Positions 51,765 to 61,289 of a stretch of DNA of 64,000 bases are shown here, piece by piece. The notes beneath the pieces were generated by a model. It did no database searches, was not told the DNA's origin, and saw only the letters and a program-made list of their open reading frames with translations. The stretch lies in contig JADJEE010000002.1 of assembly GCA_016709225.1 (NCBI GenBank), positions 1,178,001 to 1,242,000 on the forward strand, in the 5' to 3' direction. Source of the DNA: Deltaproteobacteria bacterium. Lineage in GTDB: Bacteria; Myxococcota_A; Polyangia; Nannocystales; Nannocystaceae. The position numbers and the translations under genes are program-made. How positions within the stretch are numbered: position 1 is the first letter of the stretch; each line of letters starts with the position of its first letter.

Positions 51765-52685
51765 ATGATGCCGCCCGTGCGCCTCGGCCGGCACGATGCT
51801 GCGATGTTGGTGCTCGTGCTCGTGCAGCCGTGGGCCTGCAGCTCGACGTCCAGCACCGACCCGAGCACGGCGACGTCGGCGGGCTCGGGCTCGGGCACGA
51901 GCACCGGCGCCTCCGCGGCGGACAGCGCCTCGGAAGGCTCCGGCAGCAGCGCGGACTCGGGCGGCTTCGTGGCCGACCCCGATGGCGGCGCGCCGGTGTC
52001 GTGCAACCTCTACCGCGACGAGTGCCCCATGGGTCGCAAGTGCTCGCCGTTCGCGAGCGATGGCGGCATGGTGCCGAACGCCGCGCGCTGCGTGGACGTG
52101 GTCGCGTCGCCGCAAGCGAGCGGGCAGGCGTGCACCATGCAGGAGTGGCCGGCCAGCGGCCTCGACGACTGTGATCGCGGACTCACCTGCGTGGTCTACG
52201 ACGCCGAGACCCTCGACGGCACCTGCGTCGCGTTGTGCATGGAGGACGCCGAGCAGCCCGACCTCGTCTGCGCCGACACCACCGCGCGCTGCGTCGGACC
52301 GCCGGATGCGATCCCACGGCTGTGCACGAGCTCGTGCGATCCCTTCGGCGCCGACTGCCCGGGTGATCGCGGTTGCTACCGCATCCAGGATCACTTCACG
52401 TGTCTCGACGATGCCTCGGGTCCGGGTGGCGCCTACGGCGACCCGTGCATCTTCACCAACCAGTGCGACTCCGGCATGCTCTGCGCCGATCCGCCCGAGT
52501 TCTTCGAGTGCGGCAACGCCGAGGGCTGCTGCACGCCGTTCTGCGACACCCGCGATCCCGACGCCTCCGCCAGCTGTCCCGGCGCGCCCGAGCACATGTG
52601 CGTGCGACTGTTCGATCCCGGCGACGGCCCGCCGCTCTACGACTGGGTCGGCGCCTGCGTGGTGCCGACCGAGGGCGGACCATGA
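51765..52685 (+). CDS. Tethered Cys-rich lipoprotein
   Basis: A 306-aa lipoprotein (lipobox VQPWAC, Cys about 25), Ser/Gly/Thr tether to about residue 75, then about 230 residues with some twenty Cys in modules such as CNLYRDECPMGRKC, CMEDAEQPDLVCAD and GCYRIQDHFTC. Similar in composition to the lipoprotein at 30490. It overlaps the following FGE-like gene by 4 bp (ATGA), so the two are made together. Function unknown. ATG at 51765 or 51768. Confidence 0.82.
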   Translation: MMPPVRLGRHDAAMLVLVLVQPWACSSTSSTDPSTATSAGSGSGTSTGASAADSASEGSGSSADSGGFVADPDGGAPVSCNLYRDECPMGRKCSPFASDGGMVPNAARCVDVVASPQASGQACTMQEWPASGLDDCDRGLTCVVYDAETLDGTCVALCMEDAEQPDLVCADTTARCVGPPDAIPRLCTSSCDPFGADCPGDRGCYRIQDHFTCLDDASGPGGAYGDPCIFTNQCDSGMLCADPPEFFECGNAEGCCTPFCDTRDPDASASCPGAPEHMCVRLFDPGDGPPLYDWVGACVVPTEGGP

Positions 52686-53767
52686 GCGCGCGGGCGCTGC
52701 TGCCGTACATGTTGGTGCTGGCCTGCACCCACGCGACGCCGAGCCCATCGCCGGTGCCGGCGCAGCAACCCTCGGCCACCCCCGCGCCGGCACCGACGCC
52801 GCCGACGCTCGCACTCGCATCGCACGCCGCGACGACGCCCGCGGACGATGCCGGCGCGCCGGCCCCGGCCACGCCGGCGGTCGACGCCGGCGCAGCGCGA
52901 CTGCCCGACGGCACCGCGATCGCAAGCTGCGAGGATGCGCCCGCCAACATGTCGTGCATCCCCGGCGGCGCGATGATCCGCGGCACCGACGATGGTCCCG
53001 AGAACACGCGACCGGCCGCCACGGTGCACCTGCAGACGTTCTACATGGACCGCTTCGAGGTCACGATTGCCGAGTACAAGGCCTGTGTGCGCGCGGGCGC
53101 GTGCCCCAAGGGCGGTCCGTTCTATCCCGACTTCTCGCGTCCGCATCAGCCCATCGTCGGCATGACCTGGCGCGGTGCGAAGGCCTTCTGCGAGGCCCAC
53201 GGCAAGCAGCTACCGACCGAGGCGCAGTGGGAGAAGGCCGCTCGCGGTGATGCCGGCGCGCTGCACCCGTGGGGCGACGAGCGCCCCAGCTGTCGTCGCG
53301 CGGTGATCAAGGACAAGCGTGGCCGAAGCTGCGGCACACCGATGGCGCGCAGCTCGGAGCCCTACAAGGGCCGCACCTTCGTGGTCGGTTCGCGGCCCGC
53401 CGCCGCCTACGGCCTCTACGACATGGTCGGCAATGCCTGGGAGTACGTCGCCGACTGGTACGCGCCCGACTACGCCAGCTGCGGCGACGCGTGCATGGGT
53501 GTCGATCCCAAGGGTCCGTGCGGTGGGGTCGAGCCCTGCCCCGGCCACGACCAGAAGCTGGTCAAGGGCGGCTCGTGGTACTGGAGCGGCCAGCTGGGCA
53601 ACGGCGCGATCCGTCGCGCACAGCCGCCGGACAATCGCCCCTTCCATCACTACGGCTTCCGCTGTGCGGCTTCGCTCGAGCAGGCCGCAGCGCTGCGCGG
53701 CAAGCCGCTCGCCGCCGAGGCCCCCCGCGAGGGCGAGCCGAATCCCGACCGCGAGCGTGGGCTGTAG
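52682..53767 (+). CDS. FGE-sulfatase (SUMF1)-fold lipoprotein
   Basis: A 361-aa lipoprotein (lipobox MLVLAC) with a Pro/Ala linker to about residue 80 and a formylglycine-generating-enzyme-like domain: CIPGGAMIRGTDDGPENTRP, YMDRFEVTIAEYKACV, VGMTWRGAKAFCEAHGKQLPTEAQWEKAARG, GLYDMVGNAWEYVADWY, VKGGSWYWSG and GFRCAA. True FGE needs two catalytic Cys near the C-terminal end of the fold; I do not see that pair here, so a non-catalytic binding role, common for this fold in myxobacteria, is more likely. Coupled to the Cys-rich lipoprotein upstream. Confidence 0.88.
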   Translation: MSARALLPYMLVLACTHATPSPSPVPAQQPSATPAPAPTPPTLALASHAATTPADDAGAPAPATPAVDAGAARLPDGTAIASCEDAPANMSCIPGGAMIRGTDDGPENTRPAATVHLQTFYMDRFEVTIAEYKACVRAGACPKGGPFYPDFSRPHQPIVGMTWRGAKAFCEAHGKQLPTEAQWEKAARGDAGALHPWGDERPSCRRAVIKDKRGRSCGTPMARSSEPYKGRTFVVGSRPAAAYGLYDMVGNAWEYVADWYAPDYASCGDACMGVDPKGPCGGVEPCPGHDQKLVKGGSWYWSGQLGNGAIRRAQPPDNRPFHHYGFRCAASLEQAAALRGKPLAAEAPREGEPNPDRERGL

Positions 53768-53805
53768 CGCCGCGACCCGCGAGCATGCGGAGCGACGCCG
53801 CGTGG

Positions 53806-54951
53806 TCAGGGCGGCCGCGCGGTCGTCAGCACGAAGTTGATGCGATCGCGCTGCGCCGGCGGCTTGGGACCGACCACGTCCTCGAGGGTCTCGACCCCGG
53901 GCGCGGCCAGCCACGCCAGGAAATCCTGCAGCGGCTGCGCGTTGTAGACGTAGTCGCGATTGACCTGCCACACCAGGCGCGTGCGCAGCAGCAGCGAGCG
54001 CGCGTCGCTCGGCAGCGCCGCGAGGTTGCGCTCGAACTGCGGGGCGTACTGCTCCCAGTACTCCTCCGCGTTCGACACGTAGACCACTCGCACGACCACG
54101 CCGAGCTCACGCGCGGCCTGGGCGATGCCGACCATGCCGAGCTCGTCGAGCAGGTTGACCCGCAGCGCACGCACGCGACCTCCGAGCACCAGCTCGCGCA
54201 CGAACGCGTAGGTCTCGTCGTCGGTGAGCCAGCTCGGGACCCGACGCCGCGCGAGCTTGCGCTCGATGCTGCGCAGGCGCCAACGGAACATGTCGCGGTT
54301 GTTGCGATACAAGCGACGCACGCGATCGTCGGCGACGGCGTCGTCGAGCACCTCCGCGATCGCATCGGTCGCCTCCGGCTCGAACGCCGCCAGGAACTCC
54401 TTGCGCGAGCCGCAGTGCCGCAGCAGCGCGTGGTACATCGCGTGCACGCGCATGACCTTGGGATCGTAGTCGATGAGCCACGCGAACTCGGGTCGCTGCC
54501 AGCCCATCATGAGATAGGCCTGATCGGGCCCGACGCCGACGTAGCCGCCGCCGAGGCCGGTGATGACCTCGCGGAAGGCGTCGAGCGACCACTCGTTACC
54601 GACGATGTACGAGACGTCCTCGAGCTCCTTCACGATGCCGCCACGCAGCTTGGGCTCGGGATCCTCGGGCGAGTCGAGCAGGCGGGCGTGCTGGGCCGGC
54701 GACGCCGGGGCCGGCGCGGCGGGACCCTCGATGAGCGTCGCATCGACTTGCGGCGTCCTGGGCTCGACCGCGGCCGGCGGCGACACGACGGTGACGGGCG
54801 GCGGCGGCTCGATCGCTCGTGGCGTCTCGCGCGTCGGCGCGGGCACGACCACGGGGGCGGCCGGCTCCGGCGACGACGACGTGCGTGCGCGACCCGGCGA
54901 GCAGGCCAGCTGACCCACCGCGAGCCACAGGGCGATCCGATGCGCGCGCAC
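53806..54951 (-). CDS. Exported lipoprotein, LIC_10091-like
   Basis: A 381-aa lipoprotein. GTG at 54951 gives VRAHRIALWLAVGQLAC (lipobox Cys about 17), then a Pro/Ala linker to about residue 80. The remaining domain reads SYIVGNEWSLDAFREVITGLGGGYVGVGPDQAYLMMGWQRPEFAWLIDYDP and includes LRVNLLDELG and VVYVSNAEEYWEQY. That layout is what I recall for LIC_10091-type proteins, whose fold is Rossmann/methyltransferase-like, so a nucleotide-type ligand is possible. Recognition is from memory and moderate. It is convergent with the FGE-like gene. Confidence 0.75.
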   Translation of the reverse strand: MRAHRIALWLAVGQLACSPGRARTSSSPEPAAPVVVPAPTRETPRAIEPPPPVTVVSPPAAVEPRTPQVDATLIEGPAAPAPASPAQHARLLDSPEDPEPKLRGGIVKELEDVSYIVGNEWSLDAFREVITGLGGGYVGVGPDQAYLMMGWQRPEFAWLIDYDPKVMRVHAMYHALLRHCGSRKEFLAAFEPEATDAIAEVLDDAVADDRVRRLYRNNRDMFRWRLRSIERKLARRRVPSWLTDDETYAFVRELVLGGRVRALRVNLLDELGMVGIAQAARELGVVVRVVYVSNAEEYWEQYAPQFERNLAALPSDARSLLLRTRLVWQVNRDYVYNAQPLQDFLAWLAAPGVETLEDVVGPKPPAQRDRINFVLTTARPP

Positions 54952-55091
54952 GTGCGCCCCACAGGTACCGCAACCGCGCCGCCCTGGCCAACTTCCCGGG
55001 TGACGCCCACGCGCTCGCGGCTGCGCGGGTCCGGCTGCCCGCCGCATCGGGCAGGGGGCTTGGACGACCGCCTTCGCTATGATCGTCCCCG

Positions 55092-56492
55092 ATGTCCGAC
55101 GACGATCCCCTCATCCCCCCGATCGGCGCGGTATCCCAGGGCGAGCGCCTGTTCCGCGTGAACTGGGTTGCCTCGCTGGTGCGCTCGCCCAGCGGCATCG
55201 GCCTGCTGCCGGCGGAGTTCGTCGCGCGACAGGGGCGCAACGTCCGATTGATCGACGTGCGCGAGCCCGACGAGCTGGTCGGGCCGCTGGGGCACATCCC
55301 GGGCTCCGACTGGATCCCCCGTGGGCGCGCGCCTTCGCTGGCGACCCGCGTGGAGCGGGACACCCCGGTGATCCTGATCTCCCGCGGGGGTGAGCGGGCC
55401 GGCGAGCTGGCCAAGCTGCTCGAGCGCGAGGGCCTGCGCTTCGTCGCCGCGCTCGAGGGTGGCATGGTCGCGTGGAAGAACCTCGGCTTCGGCACCTCGC
55501 GAGATCGCGAGATCCTCGAGCGCGCCGATCATCTCCGCGGTGCACCGGCCGCGTCCGCACCCGACGCCGCGCTGACGATCGAGCGCATCGAGCGACACGT
55601 GGGTGATCCCGCGGCGGTGCGCTTCATCAGGCTGGCCGCGCTGCTGCTGCACGGACGGATGTCGTGCGTCGACGGTCGCGACGACAGCAGTGTCGTCGGC
55701 ACGCTGGGTGGCGACGCCGGTGAGTTCCTGCTGCTGCTCGGGGCCATCGAGCGCGAGTCGGGCAAGGCATTCTCGCCGCAGGAGGTCCGCGCGCTGCTGG
55801 CCCGGCGGCTCGATGCACTGGGGCGCTTCTACATGCACACCGACGTGCACACCGCCAACCTGCTCATCAAGTCGTTGCGCAGCGACCGACGGCTCGACGC
55901 CGCGCTCGCGAACGTGTTCGAGACCCTCGAGTGGCGTGCGTTCATCAGCGACCCGCCGCTCGAGCTGCGCGAGATCCTGCTCGAGCACATGGTCCAGCCG
56001 GCACACCTCGGCTGCGGACACGTGCGACTGCTGTGGAGCGACTCCGAGCGCTACGGCGTGCGACGCGAGCTGACCTCCGCGTTCGTGCGCGCGTTCCTGC
56101 AGGCGCGATGGGACGGCGCGATCGAGGCCGAGTTCGTGCCGTTGGCCGGAGGCCACGCCGAGCGCGGCGTGCTGCGCGTGTTCGTCGAGCAGGAGCTGCA
56201 GCCGTTCTCGCCGATCCCACTCATCTCGCCCTCGTGCGAGGGCACGCAGATGTTCGTGACCCACCCGCAGGTGGTGGGCTTCCTGCGACGGCAGCTGGTC
56301 GCGTTTGCGCTGCAGCAGCGCGCGTTGGTGCCGCGGCTGGATCCCGAACGATTGCTCGCGACGCTCGATGCCATGGCGGGCACGCAGGCCACCGCGACCC
56401 TCGGCGTGCTCGCCAAGGGCCTGCCGATCTTCGACGTGACCTGGTCGCCGGGCCTATGGAACGTGGAGTCGGGCGGCGTGGTGCCGGGCTGA
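55092..56492 (+). CDS. Rhodanese-like protein with Ser at the active-site Cys and a large C-terminal domain
   Basis: 466 aa. Residues about 35-135 form a rhodanese fold: LPAEFVARQGRNVRLIDVREPDELVGPLGHIPGSDWIP, then the active loop VILISRGGERAGELAKLL. In rhodanese this loop starts with the sulfur-accepting Cys (CxxGxRS); here it is Ser, so sulfur transfer is unlikely. The other 320 residues are mostly helical with a middle part (FYMHTDVHTANLLIKSL) and a late VFVEQELQPFSPIPLISPS that I do not recognise. No export signal. It may be a binding or phosphatase-like variant of the fold. Confidence 0.82.
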   Translation: MSDDDPLIPPIGAVSQGERLFRVNWVASLVRSPSGIGLLPAEFVARQGRNVRLIDVREPDELVGPLGHIPGSDWIPRGRAPSLATRVERDTPVILISRGGERAGELAKLLEREGLRFVAALEGGMVAWKNLGFGTSRDREILERADHLRGAPAASAPDAALTIERIERHVGDPAAVRFIRLAALLLHGRMSCVDGRDDSSVVGTLGGDAGEFLLLLGAIERESGKAFSPQEVRALLARRLDALGRFYMHTDVHTANLLIKSLRSDRRLDAALANVFETLEWRAFISDPPLELREILLEHMVQPAHLGCGHVRLLWSDSERYGVRRELTSAFVRAFLQARWDGAIEAEFVPLAGGHAERGVLRVFVEQELQPFSPIPLISPSCEGTQMFVTHPQVVGFLRRQLVAFALQQRALVPRLDPERLLATLDAMAGTQATATLGVLAKGLPIFDVTWSPGLWNVESGGVVPG

Positions 56493-56499
56493 CCTCGGG

Positions 56500-59343
56500 C
56501 TAGCGGCGCGCGCGGAAGGCCGCCAGTGCAGCGCGGCGCTCGTTCCACACCGGCGGCGCATCGGCCCACGCCACCTCGACCTCGTCGAGCAACGCGTCGA
56601 CCTCGGCCGGGTCGCCGCCGCCGCGATCGATCGCTCGCGCGAGCACGAACTTCGACAGCGCCGCGTCGTAGGGCAGAAAGCCGGCGTGCGACCAATCGGC
56701 CGCGGCGGCGCGGGCCAGCGGCAGCGCGGTCTCGAGGTCGCCGAGCTCGAGCTCGATCTCCGCGAGTACCTGCTCGGCGTAGGCGAACTCCGGTCGCTCC
56801 GGCGCGCCCGCACGCAGCCGCTCGACCGCGGTGCGGGCATCGGCGAGTCCGAGCTCGGGGTGACCAGCCTCGCGCAGCGCGTCGGCGAGGTTGGCCCGCC
56901 CCGCAGCGGCCTCGAACCACTGCTCCCGATCGTCCAGGATCTCGAGCGCGCGCCGCATGAGCGCCACCGCGTCGTCGTAGCGATGCAGACCGAGCATCCC
57001 GCCCGCCTCCTCCATCATCGACGACGCGACCCGCAGGTTCTTGCCGCCCAGCACCGCCTCGAAGATCGACCGCGCACGCTGCTCGGCGGCGATCGCCTCC
57101 TCGAACCGACCGAGGTACCGCAGCAGCTCGCCCTCGTTGTGCAGGGTCATCGCGTAGTCGGGGTGCAGCTCGCCGCGGGATCGCAGCGCGATCGCGGCCG
57201 CGCGTCTGGTCAGCTCGAGCGCGAGCTCGACGCGACCGGCGGAGAAGTTCGAGCTGGCGAGGTTGACGTACGACATCACCAGCTGCGGATGATCGGGGCC
57301 CAGCGCCTCGAGCCGCCGCTGGGTGACCGTGGTGTGCAGCTCGAGCGCGCGCTCGACCTCGCCGGCGTCCTCGAGCACCAGCGCGGTGCCCTCGAGGATG
57401 CCATCGAGCTCGTCCGGCGCGTGTGCGCGAGCGCCCTGCTCGGCCGATGCCAAGCGCGCGAGCGCATCGGTGCTGCGGCCTTCGTCCCACAGCAACATGC
57501 CTTCCGCGAAGTCGATCGCCACGCGCGCCCGTGCGGCCGCCGGCGAGGTCGCGAAGCGCTCGATCGCCGCGCGCGCGTTGGCCACGTACTCGTGCCCGCG
57601 CGCATGATCGTGCAGGTGCTCGAGCTCGACGTGGACCAGCTCGTTCCAGGCCAGGGCCGCGTAGACGTCGTGACCGCTGGCGCTGGCGACCTGCGCCGAC
57701 GCCAGCAGCAGCGCGCGTCCGTCGAGCGGCCGCCCCGCCTCGACCTCGATCACGGCTTGCATCGCGAGCGCCTCCGCGAGCAACGGCTCGAAACCCAGCT
57801 CGCGCGCCTGTGTGACGAGCTGCTCACCGCGTGCCTCGAGCTCCTGCGCCTGACCGGCGAGCAGCAAGCCCGAGACCTCCGCCAGCTCGTCGCGCACCAG
57901 CGCAACCGCCTCGCGACCAGCGGCATCGTCGGGCTCCGGCATCTCACGGGCGAGGTCGCCGTCGCGGCACAACGCGACGCGTGGGAGCCCGCGCTCGATC
58001 GCCACCGCGTCGAGCTCGCCCGCGCGCTGGAGCAGCGCCGTGAACGCAGCGCGCTGCCCCGTGAGGCACGCGCGACGCTGCTCCCCGGCGCGGGGATCGG
58101 TGGCAGCGCAGGCCTCGGTCCACGCGCTGCCCCACGCGGCCGCCCAACCTTCGATGCGAGCCTCGACCGCCGGCGGCGCCGCGAGCTCGTGACGTGCGGC
58201 CTCGGTCCAGGTGCCGGCGAGCGGCTCGCGACCGCGACACGCCTCGAGCTCGCGCGTGCGGCCCAGCGCACCCACGCCCACCGCGACCGTCGTCACCGCG
58301 GCCGCCAGTGCCCACCACCGCCGCCGCTGCGGCGGCTGCAGCGAGCGCAGCACCGCCGCCATGTCGGGCGGTCGCGCGTCGCGATCGCAGGCGAGGCCCG
58401 CGAGCGTCGCGGCGCGTAGCCACGTCGGGATCCCGCGGGCGCGCAACGGCTCGTCGGAGGCGCCGGCACGTTGCGCCTCGACGATACCGCGGGCGCTCGA
58501 CGCCTCGAACGGCCGCCTGCCGGCGAGCGCCTCGTAGAGCGCGACGCAGAACGCGAACACGTCGGCGCGCACGTCGATCGCGAGCCCACGGAACTGCTCG
58601 GGTGCCATGTACGCCGGCGTGCCGACCGCGGTCCCGGTCTGCGTGAGCGAGCCGCTGTCGTCGAGCAGCAACGCGTCGGACAGCGGCACCGGCTCGCCGC
58701 TGCGGTGCTCGTCATCGGCCTGGGCGAGGCCGAAGTCGGTGACCTGCACGCGACCACCACCGTCGACCAACACATTGTCGGGCTTGAAATCGCGGTGCAC
58801 GATGCCTTGCTCGTGGGCCGCCTGCAGGCCCAGCGCCGCCGCGCGAAACGCCTCGAGCAGCTGCGTCCACGGGCGCGGGCGCAGGGCACACCAGCGACGC
58901 AGGGTCATGCCATCGACCAGCTCCATGACCACGAAGACGCGGCCGTCGAAGAGCCCGGCGTCGTAGATCGCCACCACGTTGGGGTGGCGCAGGCGCGCCA
59001 TGGTCTTCGACTCGCGCACCAGCCGAGCGACGCGATGCTCCGGGTCGTCGCGATCGAGTGCGCGTGCGTCGAGGGTCTTGATGGCGACGTGGCGCTCGAG
59101 GTTGGTGTCGATCGCCTCGTGCACCTCGCCCATGCCGCCGCGCCCCAGCAGCCGCAGCACGCGATAGCGGCCCGCGACCACGCCCGGCAGACCACTCGCG
59201 CCCGTCAGCAGTCGGGCAACCACCACGCGACAGTCATCACAACCGTCGAGGTGCTCACGCAGCGGCTCCGGTCGGTCCGCACGCCCCTGCGACAGCTCGA
59301 TGAGGGCCTGCTCCGGCGGACACGGCGAGGTCGGGACGTTCAC
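56500..59343 (-). CDS. Hanks-type Ser/Thr kinase with N-terminal zinc-finger-like motif and C-terminal TPRs
   Basis: A 947-aa membrane kinase. Residues 1-45 contain LREHLDGCDDC, a H-x3-C-x2-C motif like that of zinc anti-sigma factors. The kinase domain (about 58-330) is complete: GRGGMGEVHEA, VAIKTL, VHRDFKPDN, VTDFGLA and MAPEQF. A membrane segment (RWWALAAAVTTVAVGVGALG) follows, and residues about 480-930 are TPR-like helical repeats that would lie outside the cytoplasm. The GTG at 59343 is chosen because it lies just before the first conserved region. It is divergent from a sigma factor gene 178 bp away, suggesting that kinase and sigma act in one pathway. Confidence 0.92.
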   Translation of the reverse strand: MNVPTSPCPPEQALIELSQGRADRPEPLREHLDGCDDCRVVVARLLTGASGLPGVVAGRYRVLRLLGRGGMGEVHEAIDTNLERHVAIKTLDARALDRDDPEHRVARLVRESKTMARLRHPNVVAIYDAGLFDGRVFVVMELVDGMTLRRWCALRPRPWTQLLEAFRAAALGLQAAHEQGIVHRDFKPDNVLVDGGGRVQVTDFGLAQADDEHRSGEPVPLSDALLLDDSGSLTQTGTAVGTPAYMAPEQFRGLAIDVRADVFAFCVALYEALAGRRPFEASSARGIVEAQRAGASDEPLRARGIPTWLRAATLAGLACDRDARPPDMAAVLRSLQPPQRRRWWALAAAVTTVAVGVGALGRTRELEACRGREPLAGTWTEAARHELAAPPAVEARIEGWAAAWGSAWTEACAATDPRAGEQRRACLTGQRAAFTALLQRAGELDAVAIERGLPRVALCRDGDLAREMPEPDDAAGREAVALVRDELAEVSGLLLAGQAQELEARGEQLVTQARELGFEPLLAEALAMQAVIEVEAGRPLDGRALLLASAQVASASGHDVYAALAWNELVHVELEHLHDHARGHEYVANARAAIERFATSPAAARARVAIDFAEGMLLWDEGRSTDALARLASAEQGARAHAPDELDGILEGTALVLEDAGEVERALELHTTVTQRRLEALGPDHPQLVMSYVNLASSNFSAGRVELALELTRRAAAIALRSRGELHPDYAMTLHNEGELLRYLGRFEEAIAAEQRARSIFEAVLGGKNLRVASSMMEEAGGMLGLHRYDDAVALMRRALEILDDREQWFEAAAGRANLADALREAGHPELGLADARTAVERLRAGAPERPEFAYAEQVLAEIELELGDLETALPLARAAAADWSHAGFLPYDAALSKFVLARAIDRGGGDPAEVDALLDEVEVAWADAPPVWNERRAALAAFRARR

Positions 59344-59520
59344 GACGGCGGCCAGCGTAGTCGAGCCGCAGTGGACCGCGAAGCGTCGGTCACGGCAACC
59401 CCCGATCGCATTCGTCGGGTGCGCGTGCGACAACTTCGGTCGGGACGCGTCGACGGATCACCCGGGTTGTCGATGTCTCCACGCGCTGCCAGGGCACGAC
59501 CCTGGTACCATCGACCACGA

Positions 59521-60366
59521 ATGGACTCCGAGCAGGTCCTGCGATCGGCGTGGACGGGTGCGTGCACGCGTTTCCCCGAGCTCCGCCTGGCCTTCGACGC
59601 CTACGCGGCACACGTCCGCGGCGTGCTCGGGGGCGGCGACGAGGCCGTACTCCCCAAGCTGGCGCTCGAGGACCTGTTCCTGGCCTGCGCGTGCCTGCGG
59701 GGCGATGACGCAGCACTGCGGCGCTTCGACCGCGACGTGCTCGGGGCCTGTGACGCCGCGGTGCGCGGGCTCGACAATACCGACAGCTTCCTCGACGAGG
59801 TCAAGCAGCGCCTGCGCACCAAGCTGCTCGCCGGCGACACCGAGCAGCCGCCCCGCATCGGCGAGTTCGCTGGCCGCGGCGCGTTGGTGGCGTGGGTCAC
59901 CGTGGCGGCAGTCCGCACGGGGCTCTCGCTGCTGCGCGAGCGCAAGCGGGCCGAGCGCTTCACCGGCGACGGCTGGGCCGAAGCACTCGCGCTGCCGGAT
60001 GTCGGTGACGTCGAGGTCGACTACGTGAAGCAGCGCTACCGCGAGGACTTCACCCGCGGGCTCGTCGAGGCCTGCCGGGCCCTCGCCGCGCGCGAGCGCA
60101 CCATCTTGCGGATGCACTTCGTCGACGGCCTCAACATCGATCAGATCGGCGTCGTCTACGGCGTGCACCGAGCCACCGTCGCGCGCTGGATCGCCAAGAG
60201 TCGCACCGCCCTGCTCGAGTCGACGCGCGCGTGGCTGACCGAGCACCTCGCGGTGCCGAGCTCCGAGTTCTCGAGCCTCGATCGGCTCGTGCGCAGCCAG
60301 CTCGACGTCAGCCTCGGCGCGCTCTTCCCCGAGGACGAGGCCGACGAGGCCACGCCGCCGGGGTAG
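59521..60366 (+). CDS. Myxobacterial-type sigma-70 family factor
   Basis: A 281-aa sigma factor resembling the Myxococcales-specific sigma group (TIGR03001-like). The N-terminal half is less conserved (FLDEVKQRLRTKLLAG, GRGALVAWVTVAAVRTGLSLLRERKR resembles region 2), and region 4 is clear: ACRALAARERTILRMHFVDGLNIDQIGVVYGVHRATVARWIAKSRTAL. About 50 residues follow region 4. Members of this group are usually next to Ser/Thr kinase genes, as here. ATG at 59521, 10 bp after a taccat that could be a -10. Confidence 0.87.
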   Translation: MDSEQVLRSAWTGACTRFPELRLAFDAYAAHVRGVLGGGDEAVLPKLALEDLFLACACLRGDDAALRRFDRDVLGACDAAVRGLDNTDSFLDEVKQRLRTKLLAGDTEQPPRIGEFAGRGALVAWVTVAAVRTGLSLLRERKRAERFTGDGWAEALALPDVGDVEVDYVKQRYREDFTRGLVEACRALAARERTILRMHFVDGLNIDQIGVVYGVHRATVARWIAKSRTALLESTRAWLTEHLAVPSSEFSSLDRLVRSQLDVSLGALFPEDEADEATPPG

Positions 60367-60414
60367 CAGCTGCGACCGCGACCGCGCACTGGCACCGCGG
60401 CACCCCCATGCGGT

Positions 60415-61230
60415 ATGGCTTTGGCCATGCCCACGCCTTGGCTTCGCGCCCTCGCCCTGTGCTCGTCCCTGGCCCTCGTCGCGTGCTCGTCCGACGGCGA
60501 CGGCGGTGGATCGTCCGGTGACGCCAGCGCGGGCTCGAGCGACGGCTCCTCGGCCGGCGGCAGCAGCAGCGGTGGCAGCAGCGGCGGTGGCAGCAGCGGC
60601 GGCGTCGACGGTTCGACCTCGATGCCGGACGAGAGCGGCAGCAGCGGGCCCGGCGGCGCGTGCACCGACGAGTTCCCTGCGATCGTGACCGACATCGACG
60701 AGACGCTGACGGTTTCCGACGAAGAGTTCCTCATGCAGCTGTCGGACGGCAGCTACGATCCGCTCGAGCGCGAGGGCGCCGCCGAGCTCGTCACCGGCTA
60801 CGCCGAGCTCGGCTACCGTGTGCTCTACCTGACCGCGCGCTCCCAGACCCTGGTGGTCGCCGGCACCAACGAGACCGCCGAGGAGGCCACCGCGCGCTGG
60901 CTCGACGAGCACGGCTTCCCCAACGACACCACCACCACCACCTTGGTGCTGGCGCCCAACCTCGTGGTCGGCGAGGGCGCGCGCACGTTCAAGGCCGAGC
61001 AGCTGGCGATGTTCCAGGCCCAGGGCTGGCGCTTCGACTACGCCTACGGCAACGCCACCTCGGACATCGACGCCTACGCCGACGCCGGCATCGCACTCGA
61101 CGCGACGTTCATCATCGGCGAGCACGCCGGCGAGAGCGGCACGGTTGCTGTCGCCGGCGAGGACTGGGTCGATCACGCCGCTGCGCAGCTGCCGACGGTG
61201 ATGGCGGTGTGCGAGGCCGCGTCGGGCTGA
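60415..61230 (+). CDS. HAD/LNS2-like phosphatase lipoprotein
   Basis: A 271-aa lipoprotein (lipobox SLALVAC, Cys about 24) with a Ser/Gly tether to about residue 80 and a HAD-type domain: motif I AIVTDIDETLTVS, motif II LYLTARSQ, Lys in TFKAEQLAMFQ, and motif III/IV AYGNATSDIDAYADAGI. This pattern is that of LNS2/lipin-type HAD phosphatases, which act on phosphatidic acid or inositol phosphates. The substrate here is unknown; export suggests a phospholipid or extracellular phosphate. ATG at 60415 or 60427. Confidence 0.87.
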   Translation: MALAMPTPWLRALALCSSLALVACSSDGDGGGSSGDASAGSSDGSSAGGSSSGGSSGGGSSGGVDGSTSMPDESGSSGPGGACTDEFPAIVTDIDETLTVSDEEFLMQLSDGSYDPLEREGAAELVTGYAELGYRVLYLTARSQTLVVAGTNETAEEATARWLDEHGFPNDTTTTTLVLAPNLVVGEGARTFKAEQLAMFQAQGWRFDYAYGNATSDIDAYADAGIALDATFIIGEHAGESGTVAVAGEDWVDHAAAQLPTVMAVCEAASG

Positions 61231-61289
61231 AGCAGCGCTGCTCGGGCGGCCTTTACAAGCGCACCGCCGCTGGGGTGCAATCGTCGACG

